64,000 nt of DNA from NCBI RefSeq assembly GCF_017573465.1, contig NZ_JAGEPF010000021.1, positions 62,001-126,000 on the forward strand. The letters are read 5' to 3'. The translations under genes and the position numbers were made by a program. Positions 16,576-26,107 of this stretch are shown here, piece by piece. The notes beneath the pieces are model-generated. The model was not told where the DNA came from. It saw only the letters and a program-made list of their open reading frames with translations, and did no database searches. This DNA is from Actinomadura violacea. Its GTDB lineage: Bacteria > Actinomycetota > Actinomycetes > Streptosporangiales > Streptosporangiaceae. The number at the start of each line of letters is the position of its first letter. Position 1 is the first letter of the stretch.

Positions 16576-16611
16576 GTCGCGATCGGTGTGAGGGGTTGTT
16601 CCGGAGATGGA

Positions 16612-16816
16612 GCAAGAGGGGTGTTCGGGTGGTGGGGTGGCGCTTGCGTACGGGGCCGCCCCTCCAAAGTCAAGGGCGCCTTCGGCGTCGCTGCGCGATG
16701 GACTTCGTCCACCCTTGACTTTGGAGCCTCTGCGGCCCCTGGGCAGGTGATGGGGGCAGGCTCCGCCTGCCCCGCCCCCGGGTCGCGCCACCCCACCACC
16801 CCCCTCCGTACGCGTG
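16612..16816 (+). repeat. Left palindromic arm of the DUF222/HNH element
   Basis: About 205 bp that recurs, inverted and with only a few mismatches and one indel, at 18312-18515. Inside it are nested palindromes: CTCCAAAGTCAAGGG (16662-16676) pairs perfectly with 16712-16726 across a 35-nt loop, extended outward by GGGGCCGC (16652-16659) pairing with 16732-16739; next comes a tight 9-bp stem GGGGCAGGC with a 3-nt loop (16753-16773). The ends are marked by GCAAGAGGGG outside and a CGTACGCGTG end inside. Confidence 0.92.
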
Positions 16817-16847
16817 CTCTGTTCCAGGTGATGTGGGCATGCCGGAG

Positions 16848-16877
16848 CCGCCCGGGATCCAGTTGGGATCCGGGCGG
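16848..16877 (-). terminator. Hairpin after the DUF222/HNH gene
   Basis: CCGCCCGGGATCC (16848-16860) pairs with GGATCCGGGCGG (16866-16877), one bulged base and a 5-nt loop, starting 37 bp beyond the stop codon. A GC-rich terminator for the minus-strand gene is likely. Confidence 0.55.
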
Positions 16878-16913
16878 GCCCGGGTAGTCGTACGGTCGTA
16901 CTGGTGGGGTGGG

Positions 16914-18242
16914 TTATGCAGCCCAGTCGAGCGCCGGATCAGGCGGCCCGATGTCACTCGGTGGCGAATGGCCTCCCGAAGATGGTCGGGCGTCGGGCGG
17001 CGGCAGCAGCCGGTAGACGTAGCGTCCGTCATGATCCTTGGTGATCTGGATCTGGTCGGGGCGGGTGTGCTTGAACCGGTTGTGCCATCCGCAGGCGAGT
17101 GCGAGCTGGTCGATGTCGGTGGGCGATTCCCCGAGTGCCCATCCGTGCACGTGGTCGACCTCGCACAACGTCCCCGGCAGCTCGCATCCCCGTACTGTGC
17201 ATGACGGGTACAGCGTTTCGAGGACCTGCCGTTGTGCAGAGGAGGCGAACCGTTCCCGCCAGCCCAGATACAGCGGGGTGTTCCCCTTCCCGAGGAGGAG
17301 GGGCGACACTCCGGCCGACAGGGCGATGCGGCGGGCTTGGGCGGCGGGGATCGGGGTGCCGTCGGTGAGGCGGGCGGGGGTGTTGCCGCCGGTGAGGGTG
17401 TCCAGGTCGCAGATGACGGTGACCTTGGTGGCCTTGTGCCCGCCCGACAGGACGCTGGACAGTGCTGCCGCTGTCCGCTCGGCGACGTCGCGGCGGTCGT
17501 CGGGCCCGGCCGGCTTGGCCAGCGGTGCCAGGGTGCCGTCCCAGATCGCGGCGTCCTCTGGGTTCAGCCAGCCCTTGACGTAGCGGCCGCCGTCCAGAGA
17601 GCGGGTGGTCGTGATCCACGACTTGTCGTAGCCGCGCTTGGTGTCCTCATCGGGGGCGTCTTCAGTGTCGTCGCGTTCGGCGATCAGGTCGCGGATGCGG
17701 CGGCCGAACGCGGCGACCTTCCCGGGCGAGAAGCCCTGGTCGACGAAGCCGAGGAGGGTCGTCTCGGCTTCGGCGCAGTCGGTGTCGTCCAGGCGGGCGA
17801 CCGAGTCGGCGATGGTGGTGGCGTAGCCGTAGGGCAGGTCACCGGAGGCGAGTTGGGCGCAGACCTGGGGCAGGCGGTGGCGCTGCCGGGCGAGGGTGAG
17901 GCGCTCTTTGGCGCGGTTGTCTCGCATGCCCAGGCGGGAGCGGAGCCACGCCTGGGGCGAGGGATATCCCCACCGTGCTTGTTCCCCGGCGGCGTCGACT
18001 CGGCCGATGAAACCGGCCAGCACACTTTCCTGGATATCGGAGGCCGCCGCGAGAGTTTCGGTCAGTTCCAGGCATGCGGCTGCTGATTCGGGGACGCCTC
18101 GGCTGGCGAGTTCAGTGGCGATGGCGGAGAGCGCGTTCACCAGTTCCATGGTGGACGCGGCCTCAAGCTCGACCGTCACTGAATGCATACCTAGATAATA
18201 CCCGCTGTGACCGGCAATTGCATCTTGAATTCGATGCTTCAA
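16914..18242 (-). CDS. DUF222 (13E12 repeat family) protein with C-terminal HNH endonuclease motif
   Basis: A 442-aa protein with an alpha-helical DUF222 region (about residues 30-310, including WLRSRLGMRDNRAKERL and a stretch on ATTIADSVARL) and a C-terminal HNH nuclease motif: CxxxxC (CTVRGC), then CEVDHVHGWA, LALACGWHNRFK. This is the architecture of the 13E12 family known from REP13E12 repeats of Mycobacterium tuberculosis; the biochemical role of the family is not established. The start is uncertain: an internal ATG at 18188 gives 424 aa, and neither start has a strong ribosome-binding site. The gene is enclosed by the two inverted arms, which suggests that the protein acts on, or moves with, those sequences. 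Confidence 0.88.
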   Translation of the reverse strand: MKHRIQDAIAGHSGYYLGMHSVTVELEAASTMELVNALSAIATELASRGVPESAAACLELTETLAAASDIQESVLAGFIGRVDAAGEQARWGYPSPQAWLRSRLGMRDNRAKERLTLARQRHRLPQVCAQLASGDLPYGYATTIADSVARLDDTDCAEAETTLLGFVDQGFSPGKVAAFGRRIRDLIAERDDTEDAPDEDTKRGYDKSWITTTRSLDGGRYVKGWLNPEDAAIWDGTLAPLAKPAGPDDRRDVAERTAAALSSVLSGGHKATKVTVICDLDTLTGGNTPARLTDGTPIPAAQARRIALSAGVSPLLLGKGNTPLYLGWRERFASSAQRQVLETLYPSCTVRGCELPGTLCEVDHVHGWALGESPTDIDQLALACGWHNRFKHTRPDQIQITKDHDGRYVYRLLPPPDARPSSGGHSPPSDIGPPDPALDWAA

Positions 18243-18311
18243 CGCGGATACTTTCCGGTACTTGAATGGCGGCTATTTGCGTCGCGCCATCGGTTGCCGC
18301 GTTCATTGGAA

Positions 18312-18515
18312 CACGCGTACGGAGGGGGGTGGTGGGGTGGCGCGACCCGGGGCGGGGCAGGCGGAGCCTGCCCCTAACGCTGCCTCAGGGGCCGCAGAGG
18401 CTCCAAAGTCAAGGGTGGACGAAGTCCATCGCGAAGCGACGCCGAAGGCGCCCTTGACTTTGGAGGGGCGGCCCCGTACGCCAGCGCCACCCCACCACCC
18501 GAACACCCCTCTTGC
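18312..18515 (-). repeat. Right palindromic arm of the DUF222/HNH element
   Basis: Inverted copy of the left arm. Its internal stems match: GGGGCAGGC with a GGA loop at 18354-18374 and the 15-bp stem CTCCAAAGTCAAGGG at 18401-18415 with 18451-18465. The main differences from the left arm are a few bases between the two hairpins. Both the loops and the stems are preserved, so the arms have stayed nearly identical, either through recent origin or gene conversion. Confidence 0.92.
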
Positions 18516-18602
18516 CGGCGAATTCGTTACGGTATGCCGACTGGTCGCTCTTCTAGACCCGGCCCGGCCTAACCCGGCGTAGCTTCGCTCAAAACGCGGA
18601 CG

Positions 18603-18785
18603 TCACCGCTGCTTCAGCCGAGCGAGCAATACGTCCAGGCCTTGACGGCTGATGTTGATGTGACCGCCACACGGATCCTTGCTGTCGCGGACGCCGATCG
18701 TCCCGCCGAGATCGGCCAACTCGACGCAGTTGTCGCCTTGCGAGCTGCTGTAGCTGCTCTTGCGCCACCCGGGGTGAGCTCTCAT
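18603..18785 (-). CDS. DUF397 small protein of a WhiJ-like module
   Basis: A 60-aa protein with the DUF397 signature WRKSSYSSSQGDNCVELAD, then GVRDSKDP. DUF397 proteins are small partners of Scr1/WhiJ-type helix-turn-helix regulators in actinomycetes and are thought to modulate them, possibly in a toxin-antitoxin-like manner. The ATG at 18785 forms an ATGA overlap with the stop of the HTH gene and has GGAAG just upstream; a second ATG at 18794 would add three residues. Confidence 0.9.
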   Translation of the reverse strand: MRAHPGWRKSSYSSSQGDNCVELADLGGTIGVRDSKDPCGGHINISRQGLDVLLARLKQR

Positions 18786-19597
18786 GACTTCCATGCTTCG
18801 TCTGCAATCTCCCTGATCAGCGCGGCCGACAAGTCAGCCGGAAGCGCGTAGGTGGCGATGTCCGCGAACCGCTCGTTCAGCCGTTCAACGTCGGAGCGCC
18901 CATCGAGGATCCTTCCCTGCGGCTCGGATGCAGCGTAGGCGATACGTGAGTCTCCCGGCAGGGTGGCGACGACAAACGCCCCGGAGTTCCCCGGGTGCGG
19001 TGCGCCGTCGGGAATGACCTGAACGGACAGGCGCGGCGACACCGCGTCGGCGAGGTGATGCAGTTGCTCGTACATCACGGCCAGAGTGCCGACGCGTGAC
19101 CGCAGGACCCGCTCTGGAAGCAGGTAGATCAGTCGCGGCGGCAGCGGTTCCTTGCGGGACAGGACTCCTTGCCGTTCCATTCGCGCTTGGACGGCCTTCT
19201 GGTCGCCGTACAAGAGCACGTCTGCATAGCCTGGCGTCTGCAACAAGCCGTAAATCACGAGCGGCTCGTAGGCGCGCAGGGTCTCAGCCTGCCCTTCGTA
19301 TTCGGGCCAGTCGGCGAACCACGCCGGATACGCGGCGCTGCGGCCGTCGAAGAGCCCGTCATGGAGGTGGGCGAGGGCATCGCGGGTGTCGAGGACGCGG
19401 TCGCAGTCCTCGGCGAAGCCGCGGTCGCAGCCGGACTCGCCGCGCTCGATCTCTCCGATCGTGGACGGGGCGTAGGGGATCTGCTCTGCGAGCTGGGCCA
19501 GCGACAGTCCCGCCATCGTCCGATACCGCCGCACCTCGGATCCGAACAGGTCGAGCGGCCCTCGTGACGGTGTGAGTCGCTTCGGGCGTTGCGGCAT
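18782..19597 (-). CDS. Scr1/WhiJ-type XRE helix-turn-helix regulator (DUF5753)
   Basis: The N-terminal ~75 residues are an XRE helix-turn-helix (SEVRRYRTMAGLSLAQLAEQ, then APSTIGEIERGES). The rest is the DUF5753/Scr1 effector domain, with LLQTPGYADVL, FVVATLPGDSRIAY and a C-terminal ALPADLSAALIREIAD. Such proteins control development and secondary metabolism in Streptomyces (WhiJ, AbaA-orfA types). The ATG has GGAGGTG upstream; frames further upstream lack this. Length is 271 aa. It is coupled to the DUF397 gene and divergent from the ATPase gene, completing the usual trio. Confidence 0.92.
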   Translation of the reverse strand: MPQRPKRLTPSRGPLDLFGSEVRRYRTMAGLSLAQLAEQIPYAPSTIGEIERGESGCDRGFAEDCDRVLDTRDALAHLHDGLFDGRSAAYPAWFADWPEYEGQAETLRAYEPLVIYGLLQTPGYADVLLYGDQKAVQARMERQGVLSRKEPLPPRLIYLLPERVLRSRVGTLAVMYEQLHHLADAVSPRLSVQVIPDGAPHPGNSGAFVVATLPGDSRIAYAASEPQGRILDGRSDVERLNERFADIATYALPADLSAALIREIADEAWKS

Positions 19598-19746
19598 GTC
19601 CACCTCCAGTGGTGACCGGGTGATGACCGGTGATGGACGCGAAGTCGCGGCGATGCCTGCCACCTCGCGCTTCTCCTGCCCGCAGCATCGCCGCGGGGAG
19701 ACGCTTCGGCCACAGGAATCCATGGAGTCTTCCGAGGTGAACCGGT

Positions 19747-20154
19747 ATGTCCGCTATGGCGCTCGCGCCCGAAGGTCCGCGCACGCTCGTCCTCGAACCG
19801 ACCGTTCACGCGCCCTTGCTCGCGCGGCGGTTTCTTGCCGGGTGCTTCGCCGAGTGGGGGATCGCCGGCGACCACCTCGGGCGGCTGGTCGTCTGCGAGC
19901 TGGTCACCAACGCCTGGCGGCATGGCGAGGGGCCGATCGTCGTCCGGTTGTACCTGGACGAGCGGGACGGGCGGCCGGTGGTCGAGGTGTGGGACTCGGG
20001 GGCGGGCCGCCCGGTGGTGCGGCCGCCGGACGACGGGGCGGTGTGCGGGCGGGGGCTTCTGCTGGTCGCCGGGTTCGTGCGGGGGTGCTGGGGCGTCCGG
20101 CCGCTGAACGAGGGGGGCAAGGCGGTGTGGGCGAAGCTGCCGAGGGCAGAGTAG
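19747..20154 (+). CDS. Anti-sigma-factor-like ATP-binding protein (HATPase_c, RsbW-like)
   Basis: A 135-aa single-domain GHKL ATPase: the N box is LGRLVVCELVTNAWRHGEGP, the G1 box VWDSGAGRPV, and the G2 region GRGLLLVAGF. Such proteins are serine kinases or anti-sigma factors of the RsbW/SpoIIAB type; in actinomycetes they accompany WhiJ-type regulators and DUF397 proteins. The ATG has GAGGTGA 7 bases upstream. It faces away from the HTH gene and precedes the aconitase control region. Confidence 0.9.
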   Translation: MSAMALAPEGPRTLVLEPTVHAPLLARRFLAGCFAEWGIAGDHLGRLVVCELVTNAWRHGEGPIVVRLYLDERDGRPVVEVWDSGAGRPVVRPPDDGAVCGRGLLLVAGFVRGCWGVRPLNEGGKAVWAKLPRAE

Positions 20155-20193
20155 CTTGATGTCGAGATAAATTGGATGTATCTTGACATCAAG
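20155..20193. promoter_or_regulatory. Long inverted repeat upstream of acnA
   Basis: CTTGATGTCGAGATA (20155-20169) and TATCTTGACATCAAG (20179-20193) are inverted copies with one mismatch and a 9-bp AT-rich spacer. The repeat begins directly after the ATPase stop codon, about 210 bp before acnA. It is AT-rich for this genome and contains TTGACA-like -35 material, so it could be an operator at an acnA promoter; a transcription terminator for the upstream gene is the alternative. Confidence 0.55.
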
Positions 20194-20404
20194 AAAAATC
20201 CTGCGGAAGTTAGGCGGACCCGGTTCCCGGTCAGGGGCTTGACTAGGGCAGGATCAAGGTAGACGAGCACACCCGCCTCGCCGCGTGCCGCGCCGCCCGA
20301 CCCGCGCCGGCCGCGAGGGCGGGCGCACATTGAACATCACGATGAACGTCGCCGCGCGGTCATGTCCCGGACCCGACGCGCGGCGTGCGACGGAGGAGGA
20401 GTCC

Positions 20405-23170
<2,766 letters not shown>

Positions 23171-23183
23171 CGGCCGCCGTGAA

Positions 23184-23217
23184 ACGGGCCGTCTCCCCGG
23201 GAGGGGAGGCGGCCCGT
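23184..23217 (+). terminator. Terminator after acnA
   Basis: ACGGGCCGTCTCCCC and GGGGAGGCGGCCCGT form a stem of about 15 bp with one mismatch and a 4-nt loop, 14 bp after the stop. It can also serve the convergent TMEM175-family gene. Confidence 0.8.
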
Positions 23218-23219
23218 CG

Positions 23220-23897
23220 TCATTCGCCGGAGGCGGCGGGGATGCGGGTGCGGGTGGCGGGGGCGCGGCGCCCGACGATGAAGTACAGGACGATCGCGGC
23301 GCTGAGCACCAGCGAGCCGACCGGGCTGAGCAGCGCGACCAGCGCGGCGACCGCGTAGCCGACCGGGCCCAGCAGGGACCGGGCGCGGGCGCGCCGCGCT
23401 CCGTCGCGCGCCCGCGGATGCATCAGCGCGGGGCGGCGGCACAGGTGGTGCCAGAACAGCGTGAACCACAGCGAAGCCGCCGCCATGGACATCGAGTAGA
23501 ACACCGCCGCGGCGGGCGCGTCGCCCCTGCCGAGGTGGTTACCGAGGGTGGCGGCCGGCAGGGGCAGGAACGAGATCGTCGCGAGCATCCCGAGGTTGAG
23601 GAACAGCAGCCCCCGGTCCACCTTCCGCACCTGGTGGAACAGGTTGTGGTGGTGGATCCAGGCGATCCCGATGATGAGGAACGAGACCGCGTAGGCGTCC
23701 AGCGCGGGCCACTCGTGCCGCAGCCCGGACCAGACGCCCTCGTCCGCGGCCGGCGGCTTCACCTCGAGGATCAGCAGGGTCGCCGCGATCGCGAAGACCC
23801 CGTCGCTGAGCGCCCGCAGCCGGTCGGGGGAGATGTGCTGCTCGTCGTCCTCCCCCGGTGCGGCGGCGGGCGGGTCGGTGGGGAAGTCGGCGGCCAC
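23220..23897 (-). CDS. TMEM175 (DUF1211) family membrane protein, putative K+ channel subunit
   Basis: The diagnostic first helix is RLRALSDGVFAIAATLLILE, matching the R-x3-F/LSDG-x-F/A signature of TMEM175, followed by more hydrophobic segments (DAYAVSFLIIGIAWIHHH, GLLFLNLGMLATISFLP and two more near the C-terminus). Bacterial members form tetrameric potassium-selective channels; this one, 225 aa, has one six-helix-type repeat. The start is GTG with GAGGAGACG upstream. The gene converges on acnA and has no evident partner. Confidence 0.87.
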   Translation of the reverse strand: MAADFPTDPPAAAPGEDDEQHISPDRLRALSDGVFAIAATLLILEVKPPAADEGVWSGLRHEWPALDAYAVSFLIIGIAWIHHHNLFHQVRKVDRGLLFLNLGMLATISFLPLPAATLGNHLGRGDAPAAAVFYSMSMAAASLWFTLFWHHLCRRPALMHPRARDGARRARARSLLGPVGYAVAALVALLSPVGSLVLSAAIVLYFIVGRRAPATRTRIPAASGE

Positions 23898-23982
23898 GGT
23901 CGTCTCCTCGCGCTGTGATCGGCAGGCGACAGAGTAGGGCAGCCGGGACGAACCGGCGAGCGGCGCGGTGCCGGGGAGGCGG

Positions 23983-24702
23983 TCAGCGGCCGGTCGGCAG
24001 GCTGAGGCCGCCGTTGCACTCGATCACCTGGCCGGTGACGAACCCGTTGGCGGCGGCGAGCAGGACCGCCTGCGCGACGTCCTCGGGGCGGCCGACCCGG
24101 CCGACCGGCAGCGCGGCGGCGTGCGCGGCGAACATCGCGTCCCGCTGCTCGGCGGGCATCCCGTCCCACCAGGGCGTCTCGATGACGCCGGGGGAGACGG
24201 CGTTGACGCGCAGCGGCGCCAGCTCGGTCGCGAGCGGCCGCACCATCGCCTCCAGCGCGCCGTTGATCGCGGCGAGGCCGGCGGTGCCGGGCAGTGCGGC
24301 GCGGGCGGACGAGGCGGTGATGAAGGTGACCGAGCCGTCCTCGGCGAGCCGCGGCAGCGCGGCCTGGACGATCCGCAGGTGCAGCCAGAACTTCGCCTCG
24401 AAGCCGCCGCGCAGGTCGGCGAGGTCCAGCGTGGCGAACGGGCCGGCCCCCGATCCGCCGCTCAGCGCGAGGATCAGGTGGTCGTAGCGGGCCTCCTCGG
24501 CGAAGAGGCCGGTGACCTCGTCCGCGGACGAGGCGTCGACGCGGCGGGCGGTGAGCCCGCCGGCCGCGGCCTTGGCGAGGCGCTCCTCGTCCCGGCCGGT
24601 GATCGTGACGTCGGCGCCCTGCGCGGCGAACAGCGCGGCGGTGGCCGCGCCGATGCCGGAGGTGCCGCCGAACACGAGGGTGTGCTTGCCGGTGAGCGAC
24701 AT
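23983..24702 (-). CDS. Short-chain dehydrogenase/reductase-fold protein with altered catalytic site
   Basis: A 239-aa Rossmann protein: the cofactor loop is FGGTSGIGAAT, the Ser strand is FITASSARAALPG, and the C-terminal part ends in GQVIECNGGLSLPTG. Where classical enzymes have YxxxK, this one reads GLAAINGALEA, so both the catalytic Tyr and Lys seem to be missing. A subgroup of SDR proteins with this change is common in actinomycetes; whether it is catalytic is unclear. The ATG has AAGGAGCC upstream. It is divergent from a TetR gene with twin operators in between and is probably repressed by it. Confidence 0.88.
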   Translation of the reverse strand: MSLTGKHTLVFGGTSGIGAATAALFAAQGADVTITGRDEERLAKAAAGGLTARRVDASSADEVTGLFAEEARYDHLILALSGGSGAGPFATLDLADLRGGFEAKFWLHLRIVQAALPRLAEDGSVTFITASSARAALPGTAGLAAINGALEAMVRPLATELAPLRVNAVSPGVIETPWWDGMPAEQRDAMFAAHAAALPVGRVGRPEDVAQAVLLAAANGFVTGQVIECNGGLSLPTGR

Positions 24703-24734
24703 GCCTGGCTCCTTGGTGGTGAACCTCAGTTGTT

Positions 24735-24778
24735 GAGACCTTCTGTCTCGACAAGTATTCATCGAGACCATCGGTCTC
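24735..24778. promoter_or_regulatory. Twin TetR operators between SDR and tetR genes
   Basis: Two copies of GAGAC-N5-GTCTC lie at 24735-24749 and 24764-24778, 29 bp apart centre to centre; the second extends to CGAGAC-N5-GTCTCG. They occupy the 98-bp divergent promoter region, so one regulator could shut both genes. The AT content rises here compared with its surroundings. Confidence 0.75.
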
Positions 24779-24800
24779 GTCAAATGGGTAGGGTGGTGCC

Positions 24801-25406
24801 ATGAGTGACAGCCGACGGCCCCACACCGGGCGGCGCCGCAACGAGGCCGCGCGGCGCGCGATCCTCGACGTCGCCGTCGACCTGCTCGCGCGCGACGACG
24901 GCACCCCCGTCACGATCGACACGCTCGCCGCCGCGGCGGGCGTCGGGAAGCAGACGATCTACCGCTGGTGGCCGTCCAAGGGCGCGGTGCTGCTGCAGGC
25001 GATGGCCGAGCGCGCGGGCACCGACATCCCGGTGCCCGACACCGGCACGCTCCGCGGCGACCTGGAGGCGTTCCTGACCGCGACGTTTCGCGGCGCCGGC
25101 CAGCGGCTCACCGCGTCCGTCCTGCGCAACGCGATGGCCGAGGCGCAGCGCGACCCGCACGCGCGCGAGCACATGCGGGCGTTCGCCGAGACGCGCCGCA
25201 ACGTCCTGGCCGGGCTGCTGGAGCGGGCGCGCGACCGCGGCGAGATCGCGCCCGAGGCCGACCTCGCCCTGATGGTCGACCAGGTCTACGGCGTGCTCTG
25301 GTACCGCATCCTCGTCGAGCACCAGCCGCTCGGCGACGCGCACGCCGCCGAGCTGGCCCGGGCCCTGTCCGACCAGGCGGCCGCCCGCCTCACCGGCGGG
25401 GAGTGA
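24801..25406 (+). CDS. TetR-family transcriptional regulator, divergent from the SDR gene
   Basis: The DNA-binding domain spans about residues 12-60: RRNEAARRAILDVAVDLLAR, then TIDTLAAAAGVGKQTIYRWW and PSKGAVLLQA. The C-terminal domain (to residue 201) is of the TetR_C type found with IYRWWPSK proteins. Its position, divergent from the SDR-like gene with two shared operators, suggests autorepression and control of that gene. AGGGTGG lies upstream of the ATG. Confidence 0.92.
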   Translation: MSDSRRPHTGRRRNEAARRAILDVAVDLLARDDGTPVTIDTLAAAAGVGKQTIYRWWPSKGAVLLQAMAERAGTDIPVPDTGTLRGDLEAFLTATFRGAGQRLTASVLRNAMAEAQRDPHAREHMRAFAETRRNVLAGLLERARDRGEIAPEADLALMVDQVYGVLWYRILVEHQPLGDAHAAELARALSDQAAARLTGGE

Positions 25407-25412
25407 CGCCGC

Positions 25413-26033
25413 TCAGCGGTCGGTGACGAGGCGCAGGCCGAAGCCGATGAAGGCGAGGCCGGTGAGCTGCTGGAGGCGCCGCTTCACGGCCGGGCGCGCG
25501 AGCGCGCGGCGGGCCGCGCCCGCGGCGCCCACCACGAACCCGAACCACAGCAGACCCTCGGCGGTGTGGATCCCCGCGAACGCCATGCTCGTCCGGAACA
25601 CCGGCGCGCCGTGCGGGACGAACTGCGGCAGCAGGCTCATGTAGAACACGCCGATCTTCGGGTTCAGCAGGTTGGTGCCGAACCCGGTGCGGAACGCCGC
25701 GAGCCCGGAGACCGGCGCCTCCGGCTCGGCGGCGCGCTCGTCCGGCGCGCGGCGGGCCCGCCACAGCGCCTGCGCGCCGAGCCAGAACAGGTAGCAGGCG
25801 CCCGCGACGCGCAGCACGTCGAAGGCGAGCCGGGACGCGGCGAGCAGCGCGGTCAGCCCCGCGGCGCTCGCCACCGCCCACGTCAGGCAGCCGGACGCGA
25901 CGCCGGCCGCGGCGAGGTAGCCGGTGCGGCGCCCGGCGGTCACGGTGGTGCGGACGACGAGCATCGTGTCCAGGCCGGGGGTGACGGTGACGACGGCCGC
26001 CACCGCGGCGAAGGCAAGACAAGCGGCGAGCAT
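25413..26033 (-). CDS. LysE/RhtB-family amino acid exporter
   Basis: A 206-aa six-helix exporter: the N-terminal helix carries the family motif TVTPGLDTMLVVR, followed by GRRTGYLAAAGVASG and, in the middle, FRTGFGTNLLNPKIGVFYMS. Members export amino acids such as homoserine, threonine or lysine; the substrate is not predictable. The ATG has no ribosome-binding site but CAGAAT sits 6 bases upstream, consistent with a leaderless mRNA. It converges on the TetR gene with a 6-bp gap. Confidence 0.9.
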   Translation of the reverse strand: MLAACLAFAAVAAVVTVTPGLDTMLVVRTTVTAGRRTGYLAAAGVASGCLTWAVASAAGLTALLAASRLAFDVLRVAGACYLFWLGAQALWRARRAPDERAAEPEAPVSGLAAFRTGFGTNLLNPKIGVFYMSLLPQFVPHGAPVFRTSMAFAGIHTAEGLLWFGFVVGAAGAARRALARPAVKRRLQQLTGLAFIGFGLRLVTDR

Positions 26034-26053
26034 TCGGACATTCTGCCAGGAAT

Positions 26054-26074
26054 GTTCCCGCGCGCCGCGGGAAC
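26054..26074. promoter_or_regulatory. Perfect 9-bp-arm palindrome between lysE-like and aldo/keto reductase genes
   Basis: GTTCCCGCG (26054-26062) and CGCGGGAAC (26066-26074) are perfect inverted repeats with a 3-bp centre, in the 74-bp divergent promoter region. An operator for an unlinked repressor is likely; no regulator gene is adjacent. Confidence 0.5.
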
Positions 26075-26107
26075 GGCGGTCCGGGCACCCTTTGATTGGA
26101 TCGGAGC

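Larger units (their letters stand above)
16612..18515. mobile_element. Candidate REP-like/MITE-like composite: HNH endonuclease gene bounded by inverted palindromic arms
   Basis: The whole unit is about 1.9 kb: left arm, a terminator hairpin, one DUF222/HNH gene on the minus strand, 69 bp of upstream DNA, and the right arm. The two arms are inverted copies of each other and lie 96 bp and 69 bp from the gene ends. No target-site duplication is visible at the outer ends, and there is no DDE or tyrosine transposase. Layout resembles a transposable unit or a REP/RAYT pair, but mobility is an inference. Confidence 0.5.

Noticed and set aside
16127..16615. Minus-strand open frames through the tandem repeat
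   Set aside because: The translation is a repetitive His/Pro/Asp/Thr-rich sequence dictated by the DNA repeat, with no ribosome-binding site.
18266..18582. Small open frames inside the right arm
   Set aside because: They mirror similar frames in the left arm because the DNA is repeated; stems and loops explain the conservation better than coding does.
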